From assembly GCA_043228905.1 (NCBI GenBank), contig JBHGNT010000006.1:13144001-13208000 (forward strand): DNA of 64,000 bases. The letters are read 5' to 3'. How positions within the stretch are numbered: the stretch's first letter is position 1; each line of letters starts with the position of its first letter. The position numbers and the translations under genes were made by a program. The stretch comes from Azolla caroliniana (Eukaryota; Polypodiophyta). Positions 1 through 9,873 of this stretch are shown in pieces. The notes beneath the pieces are model-generated. The model saw nothing but the letters and a program-made list of their open reading frames with translations, was not told the origin of the DNA and did no database searches.

Positions 1-634
1 GAGTTAAATAACATCTGGCAAAGAGATATGTCTATTACAAACTACACCACTAAGATAAAGGAGATTTGCGACACGCTCAAGTCCCATCAACATGACGGTG
101 GACGAAGACGAGATGGTTCAAATCTACCTCGGTGGTCTAGCACAACAGTATGGGCCAATCCGGATGGCAATTTGCACCCGGGAGAAACCACTGTCCTTCC
201 TCGACTTACAATCAATGTTGATGGTTGAAGAAAACCACGCGATTGGGTCGAGGACCACTCAATCGGACAACCGGATGCTATACACAGAGGTGGATCGACC
301 CCGTGGGCGTGGAGGACAAGGTGGGTCGGCACGCAATGGAGGCGCCCGGCAAGAGAAGAACCGAAGGTGCAAAGACAGTGGCGGCGGCAGTTCTGGACCT
401 TCCACTAGAAGGGGGAGTCATGCTAGTGCCGAAAACCGGCAAGGAAAGGCTGACACGGAATGTTGGTATTGTGGCAAGAAAGGCCACAGGGAAAGTGAGT
501 GCTGGAAGAGCGTGCTAATTTGGAGAAATCCGGATCTGGCAAAGCCGGTCAGGAAAACCGGCAAAGCTCGCACTACGCAGAAGGATCGGAAGGATCCGGA
601 ATTGGGAAGACCGGAAAAGGGCCAACCTTTATGA
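1..634 (+). pseudogene. copia gag with one CCHC zinc knuckle (frameshifted)
   Basis: Gag packages the element's RNA. The N-terminal reading (1-85) continues in another frame from 92 and has the usual copia gag wording, including a stretch ending in SFLDLQSMLMVEENHA. A basic Gly/Arg-rich segment follows, then a zinc knuckle of form C-X2-C-X4-H-X4-C at about 461-502 (CWYCGKKGHRESEC). The true N-terminus lies outside the window. The frame change near 85 makes it a pseudogene. Confidence 0.85.
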
Positions 635-639
635 TGAAG

Positions 640-1040
640 CACAAGGCGAACTCGATGAAGAAGACCACTTCTGGATCGGAGGAAGTATGGTACGTTGATT
701 CCGGAGCGTCCAACCACATGACGGCCATGAAGAGTGGTTCTCTTTTTTGGAGAAGCCGGAACAACCGGGGATTGTCGAAACCGAAGATGACACCCCTCAC
801 CCGATTGTGCATGTCAGAGAAGTCCCCTTAAGCCATGTCGGACAAAAGGGAAAGCTTATGAACGTACTACACATTCCGACTATCACAAAGAACCTGGTAT
901 CGGTCGAACAAATTGTTGACCCAGGGAATGCAGGTGCAGTTTACACACCTCGGGTGCTTCATCGAGGAAAAAGGCCAGATAATTGCGCAAGGGCGCAAGG
1001 AAGGGAGGATGTTCATCCTCAACACAAATGATGTCAGCAC
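640..1040 (+). pseudogene. copia aspartic protease domain (frameshifted)
   Basis: The retropepsin-like active-site region reads VWYVDSGASNHMT at about 684-722, with the canonical Asp-Ser-Gly. The frame then changes near 740 and continues as the protease C-terminal part (VLHIPTITKNLVSV, about 861-902). In copia elements this domain releases the polyprotein parts. The domain is interrupted and cannot be functional as read. Confidence 0.85.
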
Positions 1041-2106
1041 CGCCATGTTTGCCAAAGGACAAAAGATTGAATCGGACATTGATCTCTAGCATAAACGGAT
1101 CGGCCACGTCAACTACCAGAGGCTTCAAGATCTGCAATTGAAACAAGTTGTTTTCGGATTGCAGAAGTTTAGTGGCCGAAATGCCCAAATATGCGAAGTC
1201 TGCCAACTCGGGAAGCAACACCGGCTTCCATTCCCCACCGAACGTAACCGGAGCCGTAACAAGCTCGATCTAATCCATTCGGATGTATGGGGACCGGCGC
1301 AGAACGTTAGTCTTGGAGGGAGTCGGTATTTTGTCTCCTTCATCAACGACTACAGCCAGCACACGTGGATCTATCTCATCGAGAAGAAAAGTGAAGTCTT
1401 CGACTGTTTCCAAAACCTTCAAAGTTTAGTCTAAAGGGAAACGAAGAGGAAGATCAAGTGCCTGCGGTCGGATGGCGGAAAAGAATACTTTTCTGGCCTA
1501 TTCAACAGTTATCTACAACAGAACAGAATTCGGAGAGAATTCAGTTGCAGATACACACTAGAGCAAAACGGTGTGGCCGAAAGGAAGAATCGGTCAATTG
1601 TCGACGCGGCAAGGGCAATGTTGGAGGAGAAGAGCATGCCCCAATTCTACTGGGCTGAGGCGGTTCGGACAACCGTCTACATCCAAAACCGGATCAAAGA
1701 CAAGGTTTCAGCACATGAGTTGTATTTCGGGCGGAAGCCAAATTTGAGGCACCTTCAAATATTCGGTAGCATAGCATATGTCCATGTACCGAATAAGAAG
1801 CGGAAGAAGCTAGATCCGAAGTCAAAGAACTGCATCCTAGTCGGTTACTTGCATGAGCAAAAGGGGTATAAGTTCTATAACCCCCGGACTAAAGAGGTAC
1901 GAGTAAGTCGAGATGTCGAGTTTGATGAGTCGGCATCATGGTACACCCTACCGACTCCAACTCCCGACAAGGACCTGATTCCGGAAGATGAGGCTAGTGA
2001 GCCCAAGGAGGTCCAGGAAGAAGATGAAGACTTCAGCACTCTAGAAGAGAGTCTGATCTCATTCCGGCTAAGTGGACCGAATGAGTGGTTGAGTCAGGAT
2101 GACTAG
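1041..2106 (+). pseudogene. copia GAG-pre-integrase and integrase (broken)
   Basis: The pre-integrase zinc-binding motif includes HKRIGHVNYQRL and CEVCQLGKQHRLPF (about 1090-1230); the residue before HKR is a TAG at 1087-1089 where Trp is usual. The catalytic DDE triad is visible as D in LIHSDVWGP (about 1273), D in LRSDGGKEYF (near 1468-1490) and E in NGVAERKNRSIV (about 1570-1600). A frameshift or stop at 1434 splits the core. The C-terminal part contains the usual FGSIAYVHVP and ILVGY motifs and ends at a TAG at 2104-2106. Confidence 0.88.
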
Positions 2107-2142
2107 TCGGATGAAGAACCGGCGAGTAGTGGAGACTTTATC

Positions 2143-2869
2143 GTGCTCTCCCCACGCAAGGAACCGAGGAGACAGTTCACACGCAAAGATAAAGGGAAGA
2201 AGAAGATGCTGGAATACAACACCAGTAGTGAAGGGTCGGATTGGAACGAATCTGACCCTGGAAAGGAAGAAGGCGGATCTTTACAAGGGAACTCTGAACC
2301 TGCCAAGAAGGGACTCAAACCAACTAACGAAAAGTTACGCCGGTCAACCCGTCAGAAGAAAACTGTCATGAGGTACGGGTGTAATGAATACATGGCGCAT
2401 CACTATGCGTACATGACTAAGGTGGTGGAAGTGCGTGAGCCGGAGAGCTACACAGAACCAGCAAAAGACGCAAATTGGCGTGCTGCTATGGAGGAAGAAA
2501 TACGAGCACTAGATGCCAACGATAAATGGGACCTGGTTGACCCACCCGGACAATGCAAACCGATCGGTTACAAATGGGTGTACAAGGTAAAGTACAATGT
2601 TGATAGTTCGATCAACCGGTACAAGGCCCGGTTAGTGGTGCAGGGAAAAGCACAAACCCATGGAATCGACTACACTGAGACCTTTGCTCCGGTAGCGAAG
2701 ATGACGACGGTTCGTGTGGTATTGGCAGTTGTTGTGGCAAGGGGATGGCATCTTCACCAAATGGATGTGAAGAATGTGTTTCTTCAAGGTAACCTTGAAG
2801 AATGGGTCTATATGATCCAACCGCCCTGAACAAGTGAACAGTATGCCGATTCAAAAAGTCGCTTTACGG
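2143..2869 (+). pseudogene. copia reverse transcriptase, N-terminal half
   Basis: After an acidic/basic linker the RT reads WVYKVKYNVD, RYKARLVVQGKAQTHG and MDVKNVFLQGNLEE, all standard copia RT blocks (about 2574-2805). A stop or frameshift at about 2827 precedes CRFKKSLYG, which is cut at 2869 by the gypsy insertion. The palm with YVDD is at 9874-10463. Confidence 0.9.
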
Positions 2870-3558
2870 TGTCGTGAAGAAAACCGTCCCCAGGCGCAAA
2901 CCGTGTATAATGTGTGTGAACCGGCCCTTACACGTGGGCACGTCCCTTGTCATAAAGTAGATAGGTAGGCGCAAGGGTTAAATCCTAGGTAGCAATATTC
3001 TATAGGGGAAATCGAGGAGTATCTCTGTCCGAAAGGACAGAGAATTAATGCGATGTAAACGGGTGAAACGGCCTCCCTCCTTGACCTATAAAAGAGAGGG
3101 AGACGAAGGGGATAGGGGGACATCGCGCGCTAGAGGGGACGAAGTGCTGTCGGACTGGGACCGAGCTCTTCTCCTCTGTCGTTCTCCATAGCTTTCTTTG
3201 CGCAGGTTCTCGAGAGGCTGATTCTGCTCCGTGGAACGCCCGTGTGCTTTCGACAGAATCTCCATCTTGCTCCCCTGTGTGCGTGGGTGATCAGGCGTCG
3301 GCACCCGTCTCGTCGACCTGATCGGCTGTAACCGTTCGAGTCGTCTGCATACATATATTTATTTACGCGTCCTTATACCCTATCTCATGCTCAAATTGTG
3401 TCTCTTGTGTTGTTGGGCTGCGTTCCCGCGCGCTTCTTTGTCTATACGTGTGTGAGCGTGTCTCTCTCTCTCTCTCCTTTCGCTTCCTCACCTATTCCTC
3501 GGTCCAAGACCCCAGTGGTCCCGCCTTGTTCTCCACGCACGCGCGTAACAATGCGACA
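2870..3558 (+). repeat. 5' LTR of the 7-kb gypsy element
   Basis: Starts TGTCGTGAAG and ends ATGCGACA, with 5-bp inverted termini TGTCG/CGACA. A TATA-like TATAAAAG lies at about 3087-3094 and a CT-rich run at about 3458-3478. Matches 9186-9873 along its whole length. Confidence 0.96.
3087..3094 (+). promoter_or_regulatory. TATA-like box in the 5' LTR
   Basis: TATAAAAG about 470 bp before the LTR end; the corresponding site in the 3' LTR is at about 9403-9410. The position suits the U3/R boundary of an LTR promoter. Inferred from sequence only. Confidence 0.6.
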
Positions 3559-3560
3559 TC

Positions 3561-3581
3561 TTTGGTGAACCCGACGTGAAC
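3561..3581 (+). promoter_or_regulatory. Primer-binding site of the gypsy element
   Basis: Immediately after the 5' LTR comes TTTGGTGAACCCGACGTGAA. Its TGG start and the reverse complement ending in ACCA are what a tRNA 3' end would pair with. The tRNA species was not assigned. Confidence 0.6.
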
Positions 3582-3601
3582 AGGCGGCAGAGGAGTAGAA
3601 G

Positions 3602-5743
3602 ATGAGGGGGTCGGACCTTGCAGAAGCCATGGCTTCGGCTGTGGATCGTATAGTGAGTGCGCGCGAAGGCACCGGTGCCCTTGATAAGGCTATCAAAGCG
3701 GTTGTCGGTACGATCGGCCAGTTTAGTGGGAAGGATGCCACGAGCTACTTGGCGTCCTACCGGGCTGAGATGGTAATGAGGGACATTCCGGAAGAGAGGC
3801 GTCTAGCCGGATTCCCTCGAGTGGCGATGCCGGGCATCCATACGGAGGTGCTCGAGGTACAGGCCGAGAGCCGGACCTGGGAGGAGTTCGAAGGTCGGTT
3901 CCTCAAAAGATATGGGCTTGAAGATGCGCTTCGACTTTTGAAGCGGGACTTCATGGAGTGGGTGGAGACCCCCGACAAAGGAAGGAACGCGTCAATGCTC
4001 CTTCGGGAGTTTGAGGAACGCTTCGCACGCCTCTCGGTGCTTGACCGGACCATTCTGGACACAAGTTGTGTCCTATTGTTTGTTAAGTCGGTTGACGAGT
4101 GGGATCGGGAGCAAGTAGGCCTGCTATTGGAGACTAATGACGGGCTGACGGCCGACTGGGCCGTGGTGAAAAGGGTCTGTGGCCGTTTCGACAAACGGCG
4201 GGAATGGGTTGACAAAGGATCGACGGGGGCAGGCTCTATCGCAGCAAAGAAGCTCGAGCCAACACCACCAACGCGAAGGGAAGAGACCCGAGATTGGCTC
4301 GAGACCGGGTCGGCTTCAACCGGCATGGTCAAGGGCTCGTCCGGGGGAGCAGCTCTGGAGGAGCTGACGCGGATGGTAAAGGATCTCCAGATCGCCCAGG
4401 CACGGAGGGATGGTGGCGAACAGGCCCGTGACCGACGACCTCTGGCTGAAAACAGGTGCATGTGGTGTGACGCGGTTGGGCACATCCGAAAGGACTGCGG
4501 GGACTTCGCCGAGGCGATGAGAAGCAACGTGGTGTACCTGTGGAACGGTCGGGTGCAGGTTCCACAGGTACACGCCAACGAGACCCGAAGGGCCCTGAAC
4601 CTGAACATCGGGCGAGGGGGTATGAAAAGGTTGATGGAGGAGGCGGCGGCTCGTCACGCGAAGACCGTCCACTACTCGGCGTCAGCTGGTATTCGGGTCG
4701 GAGGTGGCGAGGCCCCGAAGACGAACAAAGCCGGGTTCTGGCCGACGATGCTGGAAGGCCTCGCTGGCGCACTGTTGAGGAAAGAAGAGGTGGACCGCGC
4801 GGAAAAACGGGTCCGGGAGGTAACCGGGTGGAGTGACCCGGTGGAAGAAAAGACGGGCTTCGTCGAAGCCGCTTGTCAAAACTACGAGGCTCTGGTGGAG
4901 GACAAGCGAGTAGGGAAAACCGAAGGGGCCGGGCCCTCGCAGCGATATGAAACTCGATTCGGGCAAAGACGGAATGAGGCCGGTGTAACCGGCGCCCAGG
5001 ATAATCCCAAGAAGGGCGGGTACCGGCTAGGCACAGAAATCGAAAGATCCACGGACTTGCGAAAGGTCCTGGAAGAACGAATCCTTGACATCAAGGTGGA
5101 ACTATCGCTAAGGGAAGTGCTCGGGATCGCCAAGAAGGAGTTCCACGACTCCATCGTAGACTTGGTGAAGACGAAGAGGCTGTCGACGGAGACAGAACCA
5201 GAGAAGCCAGTGGAGGTGCGGACGACGCACATAGAGGACATGGCGCTGGAAGACGAGCTGGCGGAGAGCCATTATTCGAGGTCGCACTGGGCCAGAGCGA
5301 CCACGGAGACCCCCGTGAAGATCGGAGATGTTCATGAACCGGTGGTGGCGTTGGTGGACCATGGTTCAGAAATCAATTTGATGTCCATGGACTTCTATAA
5401 GAAGGGAAAATGGCCGATCAGCACCAAGCACGGGTGTAAAATACGTGCAGCGACGCGTGCCACCAAAGAGCTGCATGGAGCCTGCCCGAACGTACGAGTA
5501 AAGATCGGCGATGTCGAGATTGACCAACACTTCTTCGTGCAGGAGACGTCCTCACATCCGGTTATACTAGGTGAACCGTACATCACGGCAGCACGGATGG
5601 AGACCAAGGTGTTGGACAACGGCTCGGCCTATGCAAGGGTCAAGAGCCAGGATGGGCGTCACTCGGTCCAGTTCTTGACGGTGAGACTGAACCATGAGAG
5701 GAACCGCGAGACCCTCGTGGGCGAAAGCAGGGAGGATTTTTGA
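3602..5743 (+). CDS. Gag-protease polyprotein of the gypsy element (713 aa, open)
   Basis: Capsid/nucleocapsid plus aspartic protease of a Ty3/gypsy element. The start ATGAGG lies 43 nt after the 5' LTR; a second in-frame ATG near 3629 is also possible. The N-terminal capsid region (about residues 40-180) is helical and charged. A zinc knuckle CMWCDAVGHIRKDC lies at 4457-4498. The protease active site reads ALVDHGSEINLMS at about 5345-5383, with Asp-His-Gly where Asp-Ser/Thr-Gly is usual, and is followed by a hydrophobic HPVILGEPYI segment that fits the family's second ILG motif. It ends at TGA 5741-5743, directly after a run of five T. Pol continues in the -1 frame from that point. The open frame suggests the gene was under selection until recently. 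Confidence 0.9.
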   Translation: MRGSDLAEAMASAVDRIVSAREGTGALDKAIKAVVGTIGQFSGKDATSYLASYRAEMVMRDIPEERRLAGFPRVAMPGIHTEVLEVQAESRTWEEFEGRFLKRYGLEDALRLLKRDFMEWVETPDKGRNASMLLREFEERFARLSVLDRTILDTSCVLLFVKSVDEWDREQVGLLLETNDGLTADWAVVKRVCGRFDKRREWVDKGSTGAGSIAAKKLEPTPPTRREETRDWLETGSASTGMVKGSSGGAALEELTRMVKDLQIAQARRDGGEQARDRRPLAENRCMWCDAVGHIRKDCGDFAEAMRSNVVYLWNGRVQVPQVHANETRRALNLNIGRGGMKRLMEEAAARHAKTVHYSASAGIRVGGGEAPKTNKAGFWPTMLEGLAGALLRKEEVDRAEKRVREVTGWSDPVEEKTGFVEAACQNYEALVEDKRVGKTEGAGPSQRYETRFGQRRNEAGVTGAQDNPKKGGYRLGTEIERSTDLRKVLEERILDIKVELSLREVLGIAKKEFHDSIVDLVKTKRLSTETEPEKPVEVRTTHIEDMALEDELAESHYSRSHWARATTETPVKIGDVHEPVVALVDHGSEINLMSMDFYKKGKWPISTKHGCKIRAATRATKELHGACPNVRVKIGDVEIDQHFFVQETSSHPVILGEPYITAARMETKVLDNGSAYARVKSQDGRHSVQFLTVRLNHERNRETLVGESREDF
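5737..5743 (+). promoter_or_regulatory. Candidate -1 frameshift site between gag-protease and pol
   Basis: The gag-protease frame ends GAT TTT TGA. A Phe-tRNA on TTT (5738-5740) can slip back one base onto TTT (5737-5739); the next codon, TTG at 5740, opens the 552-codon pol frame. No ATG near this point starts pol. The heptamer is not a textbook X-XXY-YYZ site, so this is an inference. Confidence 0.5.
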
Positions 5744-7398
5744 AGAGGGCTATCAAGGCGTGGGGCCGCGATAGTCCGGACACTCCGGGAAAACCCCACA
5801 AGTGTATGATAGCGAAGAAGACCTGTGCTATAAGTAGGGAATTTTGGTTCTCCGACAACGGAGAGTGTACGATAGTCGACATTGTTGGCCGGAAGAAGAG
5901 AAGGGCAGAGGAGCGACTTCAGGCATGTGGCGTCCTCGACCTCGGAGAGGAAATCAACGGAGCCGTGGAGGCGGTCTCTTTCGACGATACCTTGGGGAAG
6001 CTGTGGGAGGTAGTCAGAGGAGTCCTTAAAGAGGACCGGACGATTCCGGTATGTTCGGAAAAGATGTACGAAGTCATCGCGGACTTCAGTAGAGGGCTCG
6101 AGTCGGATCGGACGACCCGGGTGGACACGAGGTATAAGACTGTGGACCGGAAGGTGAGGCCAGTCGCGGCTCCCTTGCCGGAGGGCAGCGAGTTGCGAAT
6201 AAAGGGGGTTGCGTCGGACCCGAGTTTACGAAATCCGGCCCGCATAGGACACACGTTCACCGACATAACGCTGCGCGAGCTCAAAATCGGTGGAGGCGGC
6301 TTCCTACTACTGGCGGAAGAGGACCTTTTTCGGGGAATGCTCGGAAGGCACGGGAAGGCTTTCGCATTCTCACCGGAGGAGATCGGGTGTGTAGACCCGA
6401 CAATCGTGGAACCGATGGTGATATTCACGGTACTGCATGTGCCGTGGAGTCTCAAACCGATTCTAGTACCCAGAGCTCACATCCCGAAGTTGATGGAGCT
6501 GTTAAAGCAGAAGGTCGAGATGGGAATCCTCGAACCGTCGAGTGCCCCATACTCGAATCGATGGTTTACCGTGCCGAAGAAGGACGGCACGCTGCGCTTT
6601 ATTCAAGACCTGCAGCCGGTCAACAAGGTGACCATTCGAAACGCAGGAATCGGACCGACAATAGACGAGTTCGTGGAGGCCTTCGCCAGAAGGTCGATTT
6701 ACTCGGTCGGTGATCTCTACTCGGGGTACGATCAGTTCCAGCTTGCCGTAGAGAGCAGAGACATCACGACAATGCGAACTCCTCTCGGCCTAGTACGGAT
6801 GTGTACCCTGCCGCAAGGAGGGACGAACTCGGTGGCTCACATGGTGAACGCAATGAACAAAGTGCTGAGGGATTGTATCCCGGACATCACCATGCCGTTT
6901 TTGGACGACGTCCTGATCAAGGGATGCCCGGTGGAGGAAAGGGACGAGACGATCGGACCAGACGGATGCCGGAAATTCGTGGCGACGCACATCGATGACT
7001 GCGAGAAGGTGCTGCAGAGGTTGGAGGGCGCGAGGCTCACCTTCTCCGGGGGAAAGTCGGCCTTCGGGCAATCAGAGATCATGGTCGTCGGACACCTATG
7101 CGGGCCGTATGGCCGGAAACCGTCTCCGGCTAAGGTAGAAGCCATCTCTGCGATGAAGAACGACTGTAGCTCGGTCACGGAGGTACGGAGGTTCTTGGGA
7201 GCGTGCGAGTTCTACCACATATGGATCCCGCATTACGCTTACGTCGCGGAGCCATTATACGGGTTGCTGAAAAAGGGGCGAAAATTCGAGTGGAGAGGCG
7301 AGCATACGGAGCCAAGAGGACGAGGACGGCATTCGTTCCCCGATCCGGTTCGGCGCGAAGGTCCTCAGCAAGCGACAGCGAGGATACGCCCAGGTTAA
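5740..7398 (+). pseudogene. Pol: Ty3/gypsy reverse transcriptase and start of RNase H
   Basis: RT converts the element's RNA to DNA. Visible blocks: WFTVPKKDGTLRFIQDLQPV (about 6562-6621), YSVGDLYSGYDQFQLAVE (about 6700-6753) and the catalytic motif as PFLDDVLIKG (about 6895-6924), where many plant gypsy elements have YIDD or FLDD. A stretch rich in Glu, Asp and Arg separates the catalytic motif from the C-terminal blocks VGHLCG and VRRFLGACEFY. The first 230 residues have no recognised motif. From about 7310 the reading no longer resembles RNase H and stops at 7398; the true frame continues as 7340-8092. A frameshift and probably a small deletion therefore inactivate the gene. Confidence 0.85.
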
Positions 7399-8092
7399 AC
7401 GCGAGCTCTAGGGTATCGTTTCGGCGGTAAAGGCCGATAAAGACTACCTGATCGGGACAGAGGTAATTATTGAGACGGACTGCCTACCGATCCTTGGCAT
7501 GGTTTCCGGATGCGTGACGCCGGACCTGGCAATGCTCAGGTGGATAGCGTACATCAAGTCCCTGAATCCGGAAATACGACACATTTCCGGGAAAGACAAC
7601 GCCATGGCCGACATGCTTTCAAGGGCGAGGTTCGAAAACGACGGCGGCATGGTTTCAAAAGACGAGGAAGTCGGCGTGGACTTCTTCGAGGCGGCTAACG
7701 TAACAACCGGTAGGGAATGCTCTCCGATGCTTAACGATTTCGACGAGAGCAAGTACGACGGGGAGTGGCTGCAGATCGGCGGGTTCCTGAAAACAATGAC
7801 ACCGGACGCGGCATGGACAACGGACGAGGCCAACTGGATTCGGAAGAAAGCCTACCGATTCTTTCTCCGGGACGGATACATATGGAAGCACCCGAAGAAG
7901 AGGAGCAACATCCCGCTCCGAGTGGTGGCGAAGAAGGAGGAACAGGAGGATTTGTTGGCGGCGTACCACGATAGCCCGTGGGTTGGACACCGTGGAACAT
8001 GGGCCACGTTCGAAAAGCTAAAGGGGAAGTACTGGTGGCCGGGACTATACCGGGACGTGCATCGGTTCGTGACGACTTGCGAAAGCTGTTAG
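7340..8092 (+). pseudogene. RNase H remnant and integrase zinc-binding domain
   Basis: In the frame of the 7499 reading, RNase H resumes at about 7349 (VLSKRQRGYAQVKREL). It is interrupted by TAG at 7409-7411 where Trp is usual (RELWGI), and continues to DNAMADMLSRARF, the family's RNase H C-terminus (about 7597-7635). The H-H-C-C finger of integrase follows: HDSPWVGHRGTWATFEKL at about 7969-8022 and the two cysteines of CESC at 8077-8089. A TAG at 8090-8092 sits where CAG or CAA (Gln) is usual, so C-to-T change is the likely cause. Confidence 0.85.
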
Positions 8093-9109
8093 GTGCACTC
8101 CATGATCCGACATCGGGACGAGCTTCACCCGACCTACCCTCCGACCGTCCACTTCAAGTGGATGGTGGATTTGGTGACGATGCCAATGGGGGTAGGACAG
8201 ATGCGGTATCTGTTGCTGGCTCGGGAAGATCTAACGAACCAAGTTGAAGGCCGAGCCCTGCAGAACAAGACGACGGCAGTCGTGTGCCGGTTTTTGATTG
8301 AGGACGTAGTATGCCGATACGGGTGCGTAGGGAAGATCGTGGCTGACCGTGGTGAGTTGGACGCAGAAGAGGCCGAAGAGCTGTTCGACCGGCTAGGAGT
8401 CAAACTTTCGCTCACCACAGCGTACGATCCGGAGGCGAACGGGAAGGTGGAGTGCGGACATGGGCCAATTGTCAAAGTGCTAGTACGGGCGTGCCGAGGC
8501 CTTGTGGGCGGACCGGACTACGCACAGTTCGGTAACCGGGTTCATGCCGGCCGAGCTGATGTTCGAACAGAAGCCGATCATGCCAACAGAGCAAACGATC
8601 TCCTCGTGGGCCACGGTGGACTGGAGGGATGAGATGAGCCTAGAGGAACTGCTGGCGGCGCGGATTCGATAGCTCGAGCGGAGGCCGGAGGACGTAGAGC
8701 GAGCCGCGGAGAAACTTCAAGTAGCGAGGATAAGGAACAAAGCCCGGTTCGACCGAACACACCGGACCAGGCCAAGGAAGATCGAGGAAGGCGACTGGGT
8801 GCTAGTCTACGACAGCAGCCTCGACAATTAGCACAGGGCCACGCGGAAGTTTGCGAGGAGGTGGTTCGGGCCTTACGTAGTAACAGGCGCCAACGGCAAT
8901 GGGACGTACCATCTCGCGGAGCTCGACGGTACGAGAATGGCGATACCGGTAGCGGGGAAGAGGATCAAAGCGTTCAAGAAATGGCACAACGGGGAGCCGG
9001 AGCTAGGGGGCATGGCAAGAAATGGCACAACGGGGAGCCGGAGCTAGGGGGCATGGACAGCGATAACGAGCAGCCCGAGGCGGAGGATGAACCGGTAAAC
9101 GAGGAATAA
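8093..9109 (+). pseudogene. Gypsy integrase core and C-terminal domain (broken)
   Basis: The core begins MIRHRDELHPTYPPTVHFKW; the catalytic Asp residues lie in FKWMVDLVTMP and KIVADRGELD, and the Glu in NGKVECGHGPIV (about 8439-8474). The reading breaks near 8510-8530, where a short deletion removes part of the core. It resumes in another frame (TGFMPAELMFEQKPIMP) with TAGs at 8670-8672 and 8829-8831, both where Gln fits. The C-terminal domain reads WFGPYVVTGANGNGTYHLAE. A 41-bp tandem duplication at 8975-9056 changes frame before the acidic tail ending at TAA 9107-9109. Confidence 0.85.
8975..9056 (+). repeat. 41-bp perfect tandem duplication in the integrase tail
   Basis: Copies at 8975-9015 and 9016-9056, both starting CAAGAAATGGCACAACGGGG. 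As 41 is not a multiple of 3, the second copy is read in a new frame, and the open tail to 9109 uses that frame. Confidence 0.95.
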
Positions 9110-9166
9110 AAGCAAGGATCGGTTTTCTCCCGTAGGAACCCAATTTTGGCGCATACCGGTGGATGC

Positions 9167-9185
9167 GCGGTTAGGGGGGGGCGGA
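9167..9185 (+). promoter_or_regulatory. Polypurine tract of the gypsy element
   Basis: GCGGTTAGGGGGGGGCGGA lies directly against the TG of the 3' LTR, the expected place for plus-strand priming. Confidence 0.75.
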
Positions 9186-9873
9186 TGTCGTGAAGAAAAC
9201 TGTCCCCAAGCGCAAACCATGTATAATGTGTGTGAACCGGCCCTTACACGTGCACATGTCCCTTGTCATAAAGTAGATAGGTAGGCGCAAGGGTTAAATC
9301 CTAGGTAGCAATATTCTATAGGGGAAATCGAGGAGTATCTCTGTCCGAAAGGACAGAGAATTAATGTGATGTAAACGGGTGAAACGGCCTCCCTCCTTGA
9401 CCTATAAAAAAGAGGGAGATGAAGGGGATAGGGGGACATCGCACACTAGAGGGGACGAAGTGCTGTCGGACTAGGACCGAGCTCTTCTCCTCTGTCGTTC
9501 TCCATAGCTTTCTTTGCGCAGGTTCTCGAGAGGCTGATTCTGCTCCGTGGAACGCCCGTGTGCTTCCGACAGAATCTCCATCTTGCTCCCTTGTGTGCGT
9601 GGGTGATCAGGCGTCGGCACCCGTCTCGTCGACCTGATCGGCTGTAACCGTTCGAGTCGTCTGCATACATATATTTATTTACGCGTCCTTATACCCTATC
9701 TCCTGCTCAATTTGTGTCTCTTGTGTTGTTGGGCTGCGTTCCCGCGCGCTTCTTTGTCTATACGTGTGTGAGCGTCTCTCTCTCTCTCTCTCCTTGCGCT
9801 TCCTCACCTATTCCTCGGTCCAAGACCCCAGTGGTCCCGCCTTGTTCTCCACGCACGCACGTACAACGCGACA
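9186..9873 (+). repeat. 3' LTR of the 7-kb gypsy element
   Basis: Begins TGTCGTGAAG and ends ACGCGACA. Differences from the 5' LTR are mostly C-to-T or G-to-A, many at CG dinucleotides. Confidence 0.96.

Larger units (their letters stand above)
1..2869 (+). mobile_element. Ty1/copia element, 5' internal part (gag to RT), truncated by the window edge
   Basis: Remains of a copia polyprotein, in the order gag, protease, integrase, reverse transcriptase, which is diagnostic of Ty1/copia (integrase precedes RT). The frame is broken several times: near 85 in gag, near 740 after the protease, at an in-frame TAG at 1087-1089 in the GAG-pre-integrase region, near 1434, at 2104 and near 2827. The RT stops inside the codons for the conserved KKSLYG motif because a 7-kb gypsy element inserted at 2870; the same codon run resumes at 9874. 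No 5' LTR is inside the window. The element is non-autonomous. Its closest relative here, by similar gag, linker and RT wording, is the reverse copia element at 16.8-21.9 kb. Confidence 0.93.
2870..9873 (+). mobile_element. Near-complete Ty3/gypsy LTR retrotransposon, about 7.0 kb
   Basis: Two LTRs of 689 and 688 bp (2870-3558 and 9186-9873) begin TGTCG and end CGACA. A PBS follows the first, a purine tract precedes the second, and between them lie gag-protease and RT-RNase H-integrase in the Ty3 order. It sits inside copia RT codons with ACGG to the left and ATGG to the right, a 4-bp target duplication with one mismatch. By my by-eye count the LTRs differ at about 20 sites, so it is not a fresh insertion. 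Gag-protease is open, but pol carries a frameshift and several stops, so this copy is dead. Wording such as DHG in the protease and FLDD in the RT sets it apart from the usual plant chromoviruses. Confidence 0.95.

Noticed and set aside
3757-4608. 283-codon reverse frame opposite gag
   Set aside because: Shadow of the 713-codon gag-protease frame; Ser/Arg-rich composition typical of antisense reading.
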